A DNA stretch of 64,000 bases from Streptomyces sp. 846.5 (GTDB lineage: Bacteria > Actinomycetota > Actinomycetes > Streptomycetales > Streptomycetaceae): positions 2,124,555-2,188,554 of the forward strand of contig NZ_SOBN01000001.1 in NCBI RefSeq assembly GCF_004365705.1, written 5' to 3'. Position 1 is the first letter of the stretch, and every line of letters starts with the position of its first letter. The notes below the pieces were generated by a model. It searched no databases, had not been told where the DNA came from, and saw only the letters and a program-made list of their open reading frames with translations. The position numbers and the translations under genes are program-made. This document shows, one piece after another, positions 51,694 through 61,109 of the stretch.

Positions 51694-52905
51694 ATGGGAC
51701 GCCTCGCCCAGACCGAAGGCCTCACCGAGATCCAGCAGGACATCCTCAGCACTGTTCGAAGCTTTGTCGACAAGGAGATCATTCCGGTCGCCACCGAGTT
51801 GGAGCACCGGGACGAGTACCCCGCCGCCATCGTCGAGGGGATGAAGGAGATGGGCCTGTTCGGGCTCATGATCCCGGAGGAGTACGGCGGCCTCGGCGAG
51901 TCGCTGCTGACCTACGCCCTGGTGGTGGAGGAGATCGCGCGCGGCTGGATGTCGGTGTCCGGCATCGTCAACACCCACTTCATCGTGGCGTACATGATCG
52001 CCCAGCACGGGACCCAGGCGCAGAAGGACCACTTCCTGCCGCGGATGGCCACCGGCGAGGTCCGCGGCGCCTTCTCCATGTCGGAGCCCGGGCTGGGGTC
52101 GGACGTCGGGGCGATCCGGACCAAGGGCGTCCGGGACGGCGACGACTACGTCATCAACGGGCAGAAGATGTGGCTGACCAACGGCGGCACCTCCACCCTG
52201 GTCGCGGTGCTCTGCCGGACCGACGAGGGGCACCCCGAGGGCACCGCCCCGCACAAGTCGATGACCACCTTCCTGATCGAGAAGACGCCGGGTTTTGGCC
52301 CCAACGAGACCGTCCCGGGGCTCACCATCCCCGGCAAGATCGAGAAGATGGGCTACAAGGGCGTGGACACCACCGAGATGATCCTGGAGGACGTCCGCAT
52401 CCCGGCGGACATGGTCCTCGGCGGGACCTCGGGCCGCGGCTTCTACCAGATGATGGACGGGGTCGAGGTGGGCCGGGTCAATGTCGCGGCCCGCGGCTGC
52501 GGCGTCGCCCATCGCGCCTTCGAGCTGGGCATCCGCTACGCCCAGCAGCGCAGCACCTTCGGCAAGAAGATCGCCGAGCACCAGGCGATCCAGTTCAAGC
52601 TGTCGGAGATGGCCACCAAGGTCGAGGCCGCCCACCAGATGATGGTGATGGCCGCCCGCAAGAAGGACTCGGGCCAGCGCAACGACCTGGAGGCCGGGAT
52701 GGCGAAGTACCTGGCCTCCGAGTACTGCAAAGAGGTGGTCGAGGACTCCTTCCGGATCCACGGCGGCTACGGCTTCTCCAAGGAGTACGAGATCGAGCGC
52801 CTCTACCGGGAGGCGCCGATGCTGCTCATCGGTGAGGGGACTGCGGAGATCCAGAAAATGATCATCGGTCGCCGGCTGCTGGAGGACTATCGTCTCGGGG
52901 AATGA
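51694..52905 (+). CDS. mcd: (2S)-Methylsuccinyl-CoA dehydrogenase (acyl-CoA dehydrogenase family)
   Basis: A 403-residue flavoprotein: FSMSEPGLGSDVGAIRT and WLTNGGTSTLVAVL in the FAD/substrate region, RSTFGKKIAEHQAIQFKLSEM, and FRIHGGYGFSKEYEIERLYREAPMLLIGEGTAEIQKMIIG at the end. Known methylsuccinyl-CoA dehydrogenases are distinct acyl-CoA dehydrogenases encoded beside ecm and ccr, so context supports this assignment. The name rests on the operon more than on a diagnostic residue. The ATG at 51694 has CAGGAG 8 bases upstream. Confidence 0.87.
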   Translation: MGRLAQTEGLTEIQQDILSTVRSFVDKEIIPVATELEHRDEYPAAIVEGMKEMGLFGLMIPEEYGGLGESLLTYALVVEEIARGWMSVSGIVNTHFIVAYMIAQHGTQAQKDHFLPRMATGEVRGAFSMSEPGLGSDVGAIRTKGVRDGDDYVINGQKMWLTNGGTSTLVAVLCRTDEGHPEGTAPHKSMTTFLIEKTPGFGPNETVPGLTIPGKIEKMGYKGVDTTEMILEDVRIPADMVLGGTSGRGFYQMMDGVEVGRVNVAARGCGVAHRAFELGIRYAQQRSTFGKKIAEHQAIQFKLSEMATKVEAAHQMMVMAARKKDSGQRNDLEAGMAKYLASEYCKEVVEDSFRIHGGYGFSKEYEIERLYREAPMLLIGEGTAEIQKMIIGRRLLEDYRLGE

Positions 52906-52930
52906 GACGCGCCCTGCCGTCAACGGCGAG

Positions 52931-52962
52931 AATCGGCCGGAACCACTGGGTTCCGGCCGATT
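52931..52962 (+). terminator. Terminator after mcd
   Basis: A 14-bp perfect stem (52931-52944 with 52949-52962), 4-base loop, followed by TTCCCC. It closes the ethylmalonyl-CoA transcript. Confidence 0.85.
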
Positions 52963-53331
52963 TCCCCGTTCTGCCTTCCGTACCATGGAGTACGTGCTTC
53001 GGCACCCCGTTCGGCCCCGCGCGCGGGGGTGCTTCGCACGCCCCCTGTTCGCCTCGACAAGCCCCTGACCACTCCTGAGAGAGTTGTCACCGATCCTGTG
53101 AAACGCTTGGCCCCAAGGGGTCGACACCTCTACGTTCGTAGCAGGGGACGAGGCCGTGGAGAGCTTCCCCGCCTCCTGGAGGTTGCCTAGTGACCGTCTG
53201 CTGCCGATAGCATCCACCCCTGGACAGATACGTCCCCGAACCCCTCGATCACGCGGCCCCTCGCGCGGTCACCGTACGCCGGTACCCTCGGCGTCCATAC
53301 CGTTCCCGGGCCCCCGCGACAAAGGTCTTCG
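52963..53331. other. Gene-free stretch upstream of psd
   Basis: About 370 bases with no convincing gene. A GTG-started 31-codon frame at 53098 lacks a good ribosome site. A promoter-like pair, TTGGCC (53107-53112) and TACGTT (53131-53136) with 18 bases between, is the best visible signal; the -10 lies in a small symmetric CTACG-TT-CGTAG. Confidence 0.35.
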
Positions 53332-53985
53332 ATGCCCCTCAGTCCGTCCCCACGATCCGCGAGCCGCCCCCGTGTCACGCTTGCACGCGGCTGCTCGCCC
53401 TGGCTTGCCCCCACGGTCCTCACCGCCGCCGCCTGCACCGCCCTCACCCGGCGCAGCGGCAAGTGGGCCCTGGCGGCAGTACCGGCCTCCGCGCTCAGCG
53501 CGGGGATGCTGTGGTTCTTCCGCGACCCCGAGCGCACCATCGGCCAGGGTCGGGTGATCTCCCCCGCCGACGGTGTGGTGCAGAGCATCGACGCCTGGCC
53601 CGACGGCCGCACCCGGGTCGCGATCTTCATGAGCCCGCTCAATGTGCACGTCAACCGGGCGCCGCTGCCCGGCACGGTCACCTCGGTCGAGCACGTGGCC
53701 GGCGGGTTCGTCCCGGCGTTCAACAAGGACAGCGACCGCAACGAACGGGTCGTGTGGCACTTCGACACCGAGCTCGGCGACATCGAGATGGTCCAGATCG
53801 CCGGGGCCGTCGCCCGCCGGATCATCCCCTACCTGCCCGCCGGGACCAAGGTCGAGCAGGGCGAGCGGATCGGGCTGATCCGCTTCGGCTCGCGGGTCGA
53901 CACCTACCTGCCCGCAGGCGTCGAGCCCGGGGTGCAGGTCGGCCAGAAGACCACGGCTGGGGTGACTCGCCTTGACCGTGACTGA
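53332..53985 (+). CDS. psd: Phosphatidylserine decarboxylase
   Basis: A 217-residue decarboxylase proenzyme that makes phosphatidylethanolamine. It has a membrane-proximal head, then FFRDPERTI, SPADGVVQSI, IFMSPLNVHVNRAPL and the self-cleavage site LIRFGSRVD, where the Ser becomes the pyruvoyl group. This is the short Psd type of actinomycetes. Its 3' end overlaps the pssA start by 14 bases, so the two consecutive steps are coupled. Confidence 0.93.
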   Translation: MPLSPSPRSASRPRVTLARGCSPWLAPTVLTAAACTALTRRSGKWALAAVPASALSAGMLWFFRDPERTIGQGRVISPADGVVQSIDAWPDGRTRVAIFMSPLNVHVNRAPLPGTVTSVEHVAGGFVPAFNKDSDRNERVVWHFDTELGDIEMVQIAGAVARRIIPYLPAGTKVEQGERIGLIRFGSRVDTYLPAGVEPGVQVGQKTTAGVTRLDRD

Positions 53986-54841
53986 CCCCGAGACCCTGCA
54001 GGAGTCCGACGACGACCGGGACGGCGCGGCCCGCCGGCTGCGCCGGCTGCGCGACCGCGAGCTGCGCACCCCCCGTTCGCCCCAGCACCTGTCCACCGCG
54101 GACATGTTCACCCTGGGCAACGCCGTCTGCGGTTTCCTGGCGGTCTACTGCACCACCACCGGGGTACTGATCCCGCACCTCACCGGGGTGGCCACCAGCG
54201 GCGACCGGCGCAGCGCGGCCACCGCGGTGACGCTGCTGCTGATCGGCTCGATGTGCGACCTGTTCGACGGCCTGGTGGCGCGCAAGCTGCGCTCCTCCGC
54301 GCTGGGCGCCGAACTGGACAACCTGGCCGACCTGATCAGCTTCGGCATCGCGCCGGCCTACTTCGTCGTGGTCTGGGGCATGGTCTCGGACGGCGCGCAC
54401 CAGCGGGTGTCCGCCGGGATCGCCATCCTGGTGCTGCTCGCGGTGGTGCTGCGGCTGGCGCGGTTCTCCTGCACCACGATGCGGCCCGGGGTGTTCCAGG
54501 GCATGCCCTGCCCGATGGGCGCGCTGACGGTGATCTCGATCGTGCTGCTCAATCCGCCGTTCGTGCTGGCCGTCCTGGGCATCGTCGCGGTGGCCGGGCT
54601 GATGGTGAGCCGGGTCGAGTACCCCAAACCGCACGGGGTGCTGGCGACGGCGACGCTCTGCTGGATCGTGGTCAGCATGGGCTGCCTGGCGGCCTGGGCC
54701 ACCGGCGTGCCCGGCGGCGAGACGCTGCTCAAGGTCGGCGCGACGCTCCAGGTCACGCTGGCGCTGGTGGCGCCGCTGATGGTGATCCGCCGCAAGGTCG
54801 GCGACGTCCGGGCCCGCCGTGCGGAGTCCCGTACCAGCTGA
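53972..54841 (+). CDS. pssA: CDP-diacylglycerol-serine O-phosphatidyltransferase
   Basis: A 289-residue CDP-alcohol phosphatidyltransferase with 7-8 membrane spans and the signature D-x2-DG-x2-AR-x8-G-x3-D-x3-D seen in DLFDGLVARKLRSSALGAELDN. It makes the phosphatidylserine used by Psd. The start may be the TTG at 53972, 8 bases after GGGGTGA, or the GTG at 53978. Confidence 0.92.
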   Translation: MTVTDPETLQESDDDRDGAARRLRRLRDRELRTPRSPQHLSTADMFTLGNAVCGFLAVYCTTTGVLIPHLTGVATSGDRRSAATAVTLLLIGSMCDLFDGLVARKLRSSALGAELDNLADLISFGIAPAYFVVVWGMVSDGAHQRVSAGIAILVLLAVVLRLARFSCTTMRPGVFQGMPCPMGALTVISIVLLNPPFVLAVLGIVAVAGLMVSRVEYPKPHGVLATATLCWIVVSMGCLAAWATGVPGGETLLKVGATLQVTLALVAPLMVIRRKVGDVRARRAESRTS

Positions 54842-54858
54842 GTCGGTAGCAAGCCCTT

Positions 54859-54899
54859 CGAAGCCCCCGTGACCGCAGCGAGCGGACGCGGGGGCTTCG
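54859..54899. terminator. Bidirectional terminator between pssA and MFS gene
   Basis: An 11-bp stem (54859-54869 with 54889-54899) lies between converging genes; the 19-base loop is long. Confidence 0.65.
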
Positions 54900-54911
54900 G
54901 CGTGGGACGGC

Positions 54912-56471
54912 TCAGACCGCCTGGCTCGGCTCCGGCGCGGCCGCAGCGGTGGCCGGCTCCGGCCTGCGCTCCCAGGGCGCCGGCTCGCCACGGCGGACCA
55001 GGGCGAACACCAGCAGGCCCGCGGCGATGCCGGTGATCCCGGCGACCAGGTAGACCCGGTCCAGACCGGCCGCGAAGGAGGCGTGCACCAGCTGCTGGAC
55101 AGTGTCCCGCCGGTCCGCGGGGACCGCGGCCAGCACCGCCTGGGCCCGGCCGCCGCTCAGCGCCGAGGCTGCCGCGTGCGGGTCCGCGAGGTGGCCGTCG
55201 GCGGTGACGAAGGACTGCACCCGGTTGGCGAAGACCGTGCCGAGGACGGCGATGCCCAGGGCGTAGCCGAGCTGGCGGCCGGTGTTGACCACGCCGCTGG
55301 CCATCCCGACCCGCTCCCGCGGAACGCTGCCCAGGGCGGCGGACATCAGCACCGGCATGGCCGCGCCGACCCCGGCACCGCTGACGATCAGGCCCGGCAG
55401 CGCGGTGGTCCAGGAGGAGCCGGGCGAGACCAGCATCAGCAGCAGCGCGCCGACGCCGACCAGGACCAATCCGAGGCCGACCGGCAGCTGCGGCGGCGCC
55501 TTGCGGAAGATCCGGGCGTTGTTGCCGGAGACCACGAAGGCGGCCAGGGCCAGCGGGCAGACCGCCAGGCCCGCCTGGATCGGGCTGAGGCCCAGCACCG
55601 ACTGCATCCAGATGCCGGTGTAGGTGAGGTGGGCGAAGGCGGCGGCGTTCACCAGCAGCGCGGCCAGGGTCAGCCCCGCGAAGCTGCGGTTAAGCAACAG
55701 CGACAGGTCCAGCAGCGGGTCGGACACCCGCAGTTCCACCAGTACGAAGGCCATCAGCGCCACGGCGGCCACCCCGAGCCAGGTCAGCACGGTGCTGCTG
55801 CCCCAGCCCCGGTCGGCGCCCTCGATCAGGCCGTAGACCAGCGCACCGGAGAAGGCCGTGAAGGCGATCGCGCCGGCGTAGTCAAGTGTCGCCGCGTCGA
55901 GTCGGCCACGGCCGTGGCCCTGATCGCTTTTCAGATGACGCAGGGTCATCACCACGGCCAGTGCGGCGATCGGCAGATTGACGTAGAAGATCGCGCGCCA
56001 GTCGATCTGGTCGGTGAGCACCCCGCCGAGGACCGGGCCCACGGCCGCGGCGCCGCCGCTGACGGCGCCCCAGATACCGAAGGCGGTGCCCCGGTCGCGG
56101 CCCTGGTAGGCGGCGTTGAGCAGCGAGGTGGTGGAGGTCAGCATCGCGGCGCCGCCGACGCCCTGGGCGGCGCGGGCCGCGATCAGGGTCGCGGCGTCGG
56201 GCGCGAGGCCGCAGGCGAGCGAGGCGACGGCGAAGACGACCAGGCCGCCGAGGTAGAGCCGGCGGTGGCCGAGTCTGTCGCCGAGCGCGCCGACGACCAT
56301 CAGCAGGGCGGCCAGCACCAGTGCGTACATGTCCACCACCCACTGCAGGGAGGTGAAGGAGGAGTGCAGGTCGGAGGCCATGTCGGGCAGGGCGACGTTC
56401 ACGATGCTGACGTCGACCAGCAGCATGAAGGTGCCGAGGCAGATGGCGATCAGGGGTATCCACTTACGCAT
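54912..56471 (-). CDS. DHA2-type MFS efflux transporter
   Basis: A 519-residue, 14-span transporter of the DHA2/EmrB-QacA group: LVDVSIVNVALPDM in span 1, ALGDRLGHRRLYL, ARAAQGVGGAAM, GPVLGGVLTDQIDWRAIFYVNLP and MASGVVNTGRQLGYALG. The substrate is unknown. It is divergent from a double-Lrp regulator gene, 84 bases between start codons, and probably controlled by it. The ATG at 56471 precedes the first span directly. Confidence 0.88.
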   Translation of the reverse strand: MRKWIPLIAICLGTFMLLVDVSIVNVALPDMASDLHSSFTSLQWVVDMYALVLAALLMVVGALGDRLGHRRLYLGGLVVFAVASLACGLAPDAATLIAARAAQGVGGAAMLTSTTSLLNAAYQGRDRGTAFGIWGAVSGGAAAVGPVLGGVLTDQIDWRAIFYVNLPIAALAVVMTLRHLKSDQGHGRGRLDAATLDYAGAIAFTAFSGALVYGLIEGADRGWGSSTVLTWLGVAAVALMAFVLVELRVSDPLLDLSLLLNRSFAGLTLAALLVNAAAFAHLTYTGIWMQSVLGLSPIQAGLAVCPLALAAFVVSGNNARIFRKAPPQLPVGLGLVLVGVGALLLMLVSPGSSWTTALPGLIVSGAGVGAAMPVLMSAALGSVPRERVGMASGVVNTGRQLGYALGIAVLGTVFANRVQSFVTADGHLADPHAAASALSGGRAQAVLAAVPADRRDTVQQLVHASFAAGLDRVYLVAGITGIAAGLLVFALVRRGEPAPWERRPEPATAAAAPEPSQAV

Positions 56472-56555
56472 GCGACCAGCATCGGCGCCGGAGCCCGCAG
56501 TTCCCCAGCCAGCGGCCCGCCAGCGGCGGAACTCGACATAACCTAGGCTGGAGCG

Positions 56556-57566
56556 GTGAAATCCCATGAGTTCGACCGGCTGGACCGGCAGCTGGTGCGC
56601 GCCCTCCAGGTCGACGGGCGGGCCTCGTTCAACCGGATCGCGCAGGCGCTCGGGGTCTCCGACCAGACCGTGGCGCGCCGCTACGGCAGGCTGCGCGGCC
56701 AGGGCTCGGTCCAGGTGATGGGGCTGACCAGCCCCGCGGTGATGGGCGAGGCCCAGTGGATCATCCGGGTCCAGTGCACCCCGGACGGCGCGGCCCCGGT
56801 CGCGGAGGCGCTGGCCCGCCGCGACGACACCGCCTGGATCAGCCTGATCTCCGGCGGCACCGAGGTGACCTGCATGAGCCGCTCAGGCAACGACCGTACC
56901 GACTCGCTGCTGCTGCAGCGGCTGCCGAGGACCCGCAGCGTGGTCGGGGTCACCGCCTACTGCGTGCTGCACACCTACTTCGGCGAATCACTCAGCCTGA
57001 TCAGCAAGTTGGACACGCTGACGGCGGAGCAGGTGCGGCAGCTGGAGCCGGGGCCGTCCACCGCCGCACCACGGCCGGCCGGGTCGCTGGACGAGGCCGA
57101 CCGCCGGATGCTGGCCCTGCTGCAGCAGGACGGCCGCACCGGCCTGGCCGAGCTCGCGGCCGCCGCCGGGATCTCGCAGACCTCGGTGCGCCGGCGGATG
57201 GCCGAGCTGCAGGCGAGCGGGGTGCTCTACCTCGACATCGACTTCGACCGGAAGATCTTCGGGCTCGACACCGTGGCGATGCTGTGGCTGTCGGTCTCCC
57301 CGTCCGAGCTGGAGCGCACGGGGCGCGACCTGGCCGCCCACCCCGAGGTGGCCTTCTGCTGCGCCACCACCGGGCCGACCAATCTGCACGCGGTGGTGAT
57401 CTGCAAGTCCATTCCGGCCTTCTACACCTATCTGACCACCAGCATCTCCGCCCTGGACGCCGTCCAGCAGGTGGAGACCGGGCCGGTGCTGCGCCGGATC
57501 AAGGCCGCGGGCCCGTACCCGGCCGCGCCCGGGGACGTCCGGTACTGGAGCGGGCGGAAGGCGTAG
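56556..57566 (+). CDS. Two-domain Lrp/AsnC family regulator
   Basis: A 336-residue protein with two Lrp units in tandem. The first is a helix-turn-helix at residues 5-50 (ALQVDGRASFNRIAQALGVSDQTVARR) with a diverged ligand domain; the second starts near 180 (ALLQQDGRTGLAELAAAAGISQTSVRRRMAEL) with a complete RAM-like domain. Start is the GTG at 56556. Lrp proteins usually sense amino acids; here the divergent transporter is the likely target. Confidence 0.85.
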   Translation: MKSHEFDRLDRQLVRALQVDGRASFNRIAQALGVSDQTVARRYGRLRGQGSVQVMGLTSPAVMGEAQWIIRVQCTPDGAAPVAEALARRDDTAWISLISGGTEVTCMSRSGNDRTDSLLLQRLPRTRSVVGVTAYCVLHTYFGESLSLISKLDTLTAEQVRQLEPGPSTAAPRPAGSLDEADRRMLALLQQDGRTGLAELAAAAGISQTSVRRRMAELQASGVLYLDIDFDRKIFGLDTVAMLWLSVSPSELERTGRDLAAHPEVAFCCATTGPTNLHAVVICKSIPAFYTYLTTSISALDAVQQVETGPVLRRIKAAGPYPAAPGDVRYWSGRKA

Positions 57567-57584
57567 CGGGGGTCCGGGCGGGGC

Positions 57585-58076
57585 TCAGCCCAGCGGGGGC
57601 AGCGCCTCCAGGGCGTGCAGGCTGAGCCGGTCCAGGCCGTCCACCACTGCGCCGGCGCGGTCGGCCGGGAGGACGGCGAAGACATGGCGGTCGAGTTCCT
57701 CGACATGACGGCGGGCCGCCTGGACCAGCCGGGCCGCCCCGGCGGGGGTCAGCGTGACGACCTGGACCCGCTTGTCCGCGCTGGAGCGCTGCCGCTGGAC
57801 CAGCCCGGTGGCGATCATCCGGTCGATCAGTCGGGTGGCCCCGCCGCTGGTCAGCACCAGACGGCGGGAGAGGTCGCCCATCGGGGCGCCCTCCGGCTTG
57901 GCGGCGAGCAGCAGCAGAACCTCGAACATCGGGTGGCTGAGCCCGCTCTCGTGCTCCATCGAGGAGCCGAGCAGGCGCTCCAGCCGGTTTGCCGCGGTCA
58001 GCAGCACTCCGAAGGCCTGGATCCGGGAGTCGGCGACCGCGTCCGCGGGCGAATCGATCCGTCCTAAGGCTGTCAT
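57585..58076 (-). CDS. MarR-family transcriptional regulator
   Basis: A 163-residue winged-helix regulator: GLSHPMFEVLLLLAAKPEGAPMGDLSRRLVLTSGGATRLIDRMIATGLVQRQ with the wing SSADKRVQVVTLTPAG. The ATG at 58076 lies 8 bases after GAGGG and was preferred to the ATG at 58082. No clear target gene is adjacent; it converges on the Lrp gene. Confidence 0.87.
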   Translation of the reverse strand: MTALGRIDSPADAVADSRIQAFGVLLTAANRLERLLGSSMEHESGLSHPMFEVLLLLAAKPEGAPMGDLSRRLVLTSGGATRLIDRMIATGLVQRQRSSADKRVQVVTLTPAGAARLVQAARRHVEELDRHVFAVLPADRAGAVVDGLDRLSLHALEALPPLG

Positions 58077-58155
58077 GTCCATTCCCCTCACCCGACTGCT
58101 GCCACACACCGTACTCGCCCTGCGGGTGGGGCAGTCGGCCGCGGGGCCGCGGGTC

Positions 58156-59703
58156 TCAGCGGCCGCCCTCGTGCACGCTGAAGGCGCTGCGGCGGGCCGC
58201 GCGGGCCACACCGGGGTCGGGGTGGGCCGAGGCGACGGCGGCCAGGACCTGGCCCGCCCTGGGGTGGCCGATCCTGCGGGCCAGCGCGAACAGGCGGCCC
58301 GGGTCGCCGTCGGTGGCGCCCTGGACATGGCGGACCAGCATCGCGGTGTCGCCGTGTTCGAGCACGGCCGCGCCGGTGTCCACCCACAGCCAGGCGGCGT
58401 CGTCCTGGCCGAGCACGTCCGAGGGCAGCACCTCTTCGTCGGTCTGCTCGGCCAGCCAGAGCAGAGCGTACGGGCGCAGCAGCGGCTCCTCGGTGCAGTC
58501 CCTGATGGCCGGCTCGGCCGGGTGCCCGGCGACCCGCAGCGCCTCGAAGGCGAGCCCGCGCAGCAGCGCGTCCTCGCCGCGGGCGACGTCGAGCAGGTCC
58601 GCGACCGCGCTCTCGGCCTGACGGGCCGCCAGCCAGGCCCGGTACTCGGCGCGGGCCGGGCCCGGGGAGTACTGGGCGCAGGCGGTCAGCAGCTCCAGCG
58701 CGGACTGCTCGATGTGCCCGGCGGCGGTCTGCGCGACGGTGCAGATCTCCTCCAGCTTGGCCCGCACCGCCCAGTGGCCCAGCGGGGTGAGCTCGGCGCA
58801 GACGTCCACGACGGTGCTCTCGGCGTCGGCCGGGCCGAGGTCGGTGCGGACCACGGCGCCGACGGCGGCGAAGCCGTCCAGCATCCAGTCCAGGACCCCG
58901 GCGACCTCGGTCGCGCCCGGGGTGAGGGTCAGCGCCAGCGCGCTGTCGCCGCGGACGGCGCTGACGGCCCAGGCGGCGTGCGGGACGGGGGCGCCCAGCG
59001 CGGGGGGCACGCCCCCGTGCCACTGCTCCTCCAGGCCGCGGCGCAGCAGTTCCAGCAGCTCGGTGAGCGGCACCGGGCCGTCCACCAGGTGCAGGAAGGA
59101 GAGCAGTTGCGGGGCGTGGTCGACGGCGAGCCCGGCCAGCGAGGTCAGGTTGCGGTCCGGTACCGGCACCAGCAGCGTCCAGGCGTCGAACAGCGCCGCC
59201 CAGCCGCGCAGTACGGCCTCGTCGTCGTGCTCCCAGGCATGCAGCCGCCAGCCGGGGCCCGCGCCGCTGCCGCGCAGTTCGACCAGGCCGGCCAGCCGGG
59301 CCCGCTCCCAGGAGGCGACGGCGTCGTCGTGGGTCATCGCCAGGGCGCGCCCGGCCGAGACCACGTCGCCCTCCAGCAGGTCCCCGCGCCGGTCGACGTT
59401 GGGCAGTTCGCCGGCCCAGCGGGCGATCCGGACCGCGTCGGCGAGCAGCCTGCGGGCGAGCGGGGAGAGCTGGGCGGGGCCGGGCAGCCCAGCAGGGGGC
59501 GTGCGGCGGGCATGCGCGCCGGAGCGCGCAGCGCCGGCGCTGCCCATGCCGCCTGAGGTGGCCGCGCGGGGCTGCGGCGGGCGGGCGGCGGTCGGCAGCC
59601 GGGTCACCCGTGCGGGTGCACCCTCCTGTCGCCCGCCAACGGTGTCGGGTCGGCCAGAAATCTCGGATCGGCCAGTACGGTCACGCGAATTCCGGGACGT
59701 CAC
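58156..59703 (-). CDS. Conserved hypothetical protein with winged-helix-like and repeat-like parts
   Basis: A 515-residue protein I do not recognise. After a basic, low-complexity head (to about residue 75), residues 78-160 (LSPLARRLLADAVRIARWAG...ASWERARLAGLVELRGSG) resemble a winged helix. The middle is alpha/beta-like, and residues 345-510 contain helical repeats of HEAT type (GEDALLRGLAFEALRVAG; GDPGRLFALARRIG). There is no membrane span. The start is uncertain: 59703 is the longest, and the ATG at 59547 is possible. Confidence 0.6.
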   Translation of the reverse strand: MTSRNSRDRTGRSEISGRPDTVGGRQEGAPARVTRLPTAARPPQPRAATSGGMGSAGAARSGAHARRTPPAGLPGPAQLSPLARRLLADAVRIARWAGELPNVDRRGDLLEGDVVSAGRALAMTHDDAVASWERARLAGLVELRGSGAGPGWRLHAWEHDDEAVLRGWAALFDAWTLLVPVPDRNLTSLAGLAVDHAPQLLSFLHLVDGPVPLTELLELLRRGLEEQWHGGVPPALGAPVPHAAWAVSAVRGDSALALTLTPGATEVAGVLDWMLDGFAAVGAVVRTDLGPADAESTVVDVCAELTPLGHWAVRAKLEEICTVAQTAAGHIEQSALELLTACAQYSPGPARAEYRAWLAARQAESAVADLLDVARGEDALLRGLAFEALRVAGHPAEPAIRDCTEEPLLRPYALLWLAEQTDEEVLPSDVLGQDDAAWLWVDTGAAVLEHGDTAMLVRHVQGATDGDPGRLFALARRIGHPRAGQVLAAVASAHPDPGVARAARRSAFSVHEGGR

Positions 59704-59790
59704 GCCGTGCAGTCTTCCCCGTCCGCGGGGCAGTTGTCACATCCCCTGGCGCGGCGGGGTGCTAACGGTCCCGGAATGGTGACGGAAGGG

Positions 59791-60906
59791 TCACAGGAGG
59801 GGCGTGAGGAATCTGAGCAGGGTCGCCTGGTAGCGCTCCGGATCCGCGTTCCACAGCGCCTCGTGCTCCGCGCCGGCGTACTCCTCGTAGACCACGAGAC
59901 GCTCGCGCCGCCGGGCGAGCTCCCGGGCCGGGGCGACGGCCGCGACGGTGTCGTCCGCGCTGTGCAGCAGCAGCGCCGGGACGGTGAGGTCGGCACCGAG
60001 GGCGAGCCGGTCGAAACCGGCCGGATCGACCGCGGAGCGCCCCTGGGCCGCCCGTACGCCCAACTCGGCCAGCGGGCCGGGGACCCCGCGCCGGGTGGCC
60101 TGCCGGCGCACCGTGTCCTCCCAGTCCAGCACCGGGGAGTCCAGCACCAGGCCGCGGACCGCCTCGCGGTGGTCGGAGCGGGCCGCCGCCTGGAGCGCCA
60201 TGGTGGCCCCCACCGACCAGCCGTAGAGCAGGATCCGCCCCGCGCCGCCGTCCACCGCGAGCCGGATCGCGGCCTCCACGTCGCGCCACTCGGTCTCGCC
60301 GAAGTGGGCGATGCCGTCCGGCGAGCGCGGCGCGCCCTCGTCGTTGCGGTAGGTCACCACCAGCACCGGGACCTTGAGCCGGTCCAGCAGCGGCAGCAGC
60401 GGCAGCGCCTGGCGGCGGTCGGCGCCGATGCCGTGGACGGCGATGACGCACAGGTCGCGCACGCCCGGCAGGTACCAGGCGGGCATCGGGCCGAGCTCAC
60501 CGCGGACATGGATCTCGGAGTAGTCGAGGCCGAGCGCGGAGCGGGGGTCGCCGGTGAGGACCTGCGGGGTGATCAGCACGGTCTGCCCGACCGCGAGCGC
60601 GTCGCCGGCGGTGCTCTCCAGCCGACGGACCACGGTCTGCGCGGTGGTGCCGAGCACCTCGCCCACGACCGCGTGTCCTGACGCGTACTCAAGCGCGTAG
60701 CGGCCGGGGCGCTGGGTCTCCCAGGAGCGGGTGAGCTCGACCCGCCCGGCGGCCAGGGAGTGGACCCGGAGCCCGCCGCCGGTGGCCGGGGCCGCGCCGC
60801 GGGGCCGGACCGAGAAGTCGGAGACCACCCGTCCGGCCACCAGCGCGGCCGCGCCGGCGCCCAGCGCCGTGGCCGTGGCCAGTACAGCCGTTCGTCCCCA
60901 GCGCAT
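59791..60906 (-). CDS. Alpha/beta hydrolase with N-terminal membrane anchor
   Basis: A 371-residue protein: one hydrophobic N-terminal segment (about 7-27), an 110-residue unique region, then an alpha/beta-hydrolase fold. The nucleophile elbow is LYGWSVGATMAL (Ser about 222), with the acid in SADDT and the histidine in AGAEHEALW near the end. It is probably an extracytoplasmic esterase or peptidase anchored to the membrane; substrate unknown. Confidence 0.82.
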   Translation of the reverse strand: MRWGRTAVLATATALGAGAAALVAGRVVSDFSVRPRGAAPATGGGLRVHSLAAGRVELTRSWETQRPGRYALEYASGHAVVGEVLGTTAQTVVRRLESTAGDALAVGQTVLITPQVLTGDPRSALGLDYSEIHVRGELGPMPAWYLPGVRDLCVIAVHGIGADRRQALPLLPLLDRLKVPVLVVTYRNDEGAPRSPDGIAHFGETEWRDVEAAIRLAVDGGAGRILLYGWSVGATMALQAAARSDHREAVRGLVLDSPVLDWEDTVRRQATRRGVPGPLAELGVRAAQGRSAVDPAGFDRLALGADLTVPALLLHSADDTVAAVAPARELARRRERLVVYEEYAGAEHEALWNADPERYQATLLRFLTPLL

Positions 60907-61109
60907 CTGGCTCCCAAGGTCGGTCCGCTACGACGTCCATACCCGCTCCAGCCAATCCCAGTACCCCGCGCCCGTACGCGCCAGCGGTGCGCGGCCATCC
61001 GACGGAGTGTCCGAGTCCGCCGCGCGCACCTGACACAGTGGGCATTGCCGCAGGTCCAGGGCATCGGTAGCGTGCCGGGCACTATCCGCAGCAGGGAAGC
61101 AGGTCTCGC

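Noticed and set aside
53098-53193. GTG-started 31-codon frame upstream of psd
   Set aside because: No good ribosome site; arginine-rich product with no resemblance to known peptides; overlaps the candidate promoter.
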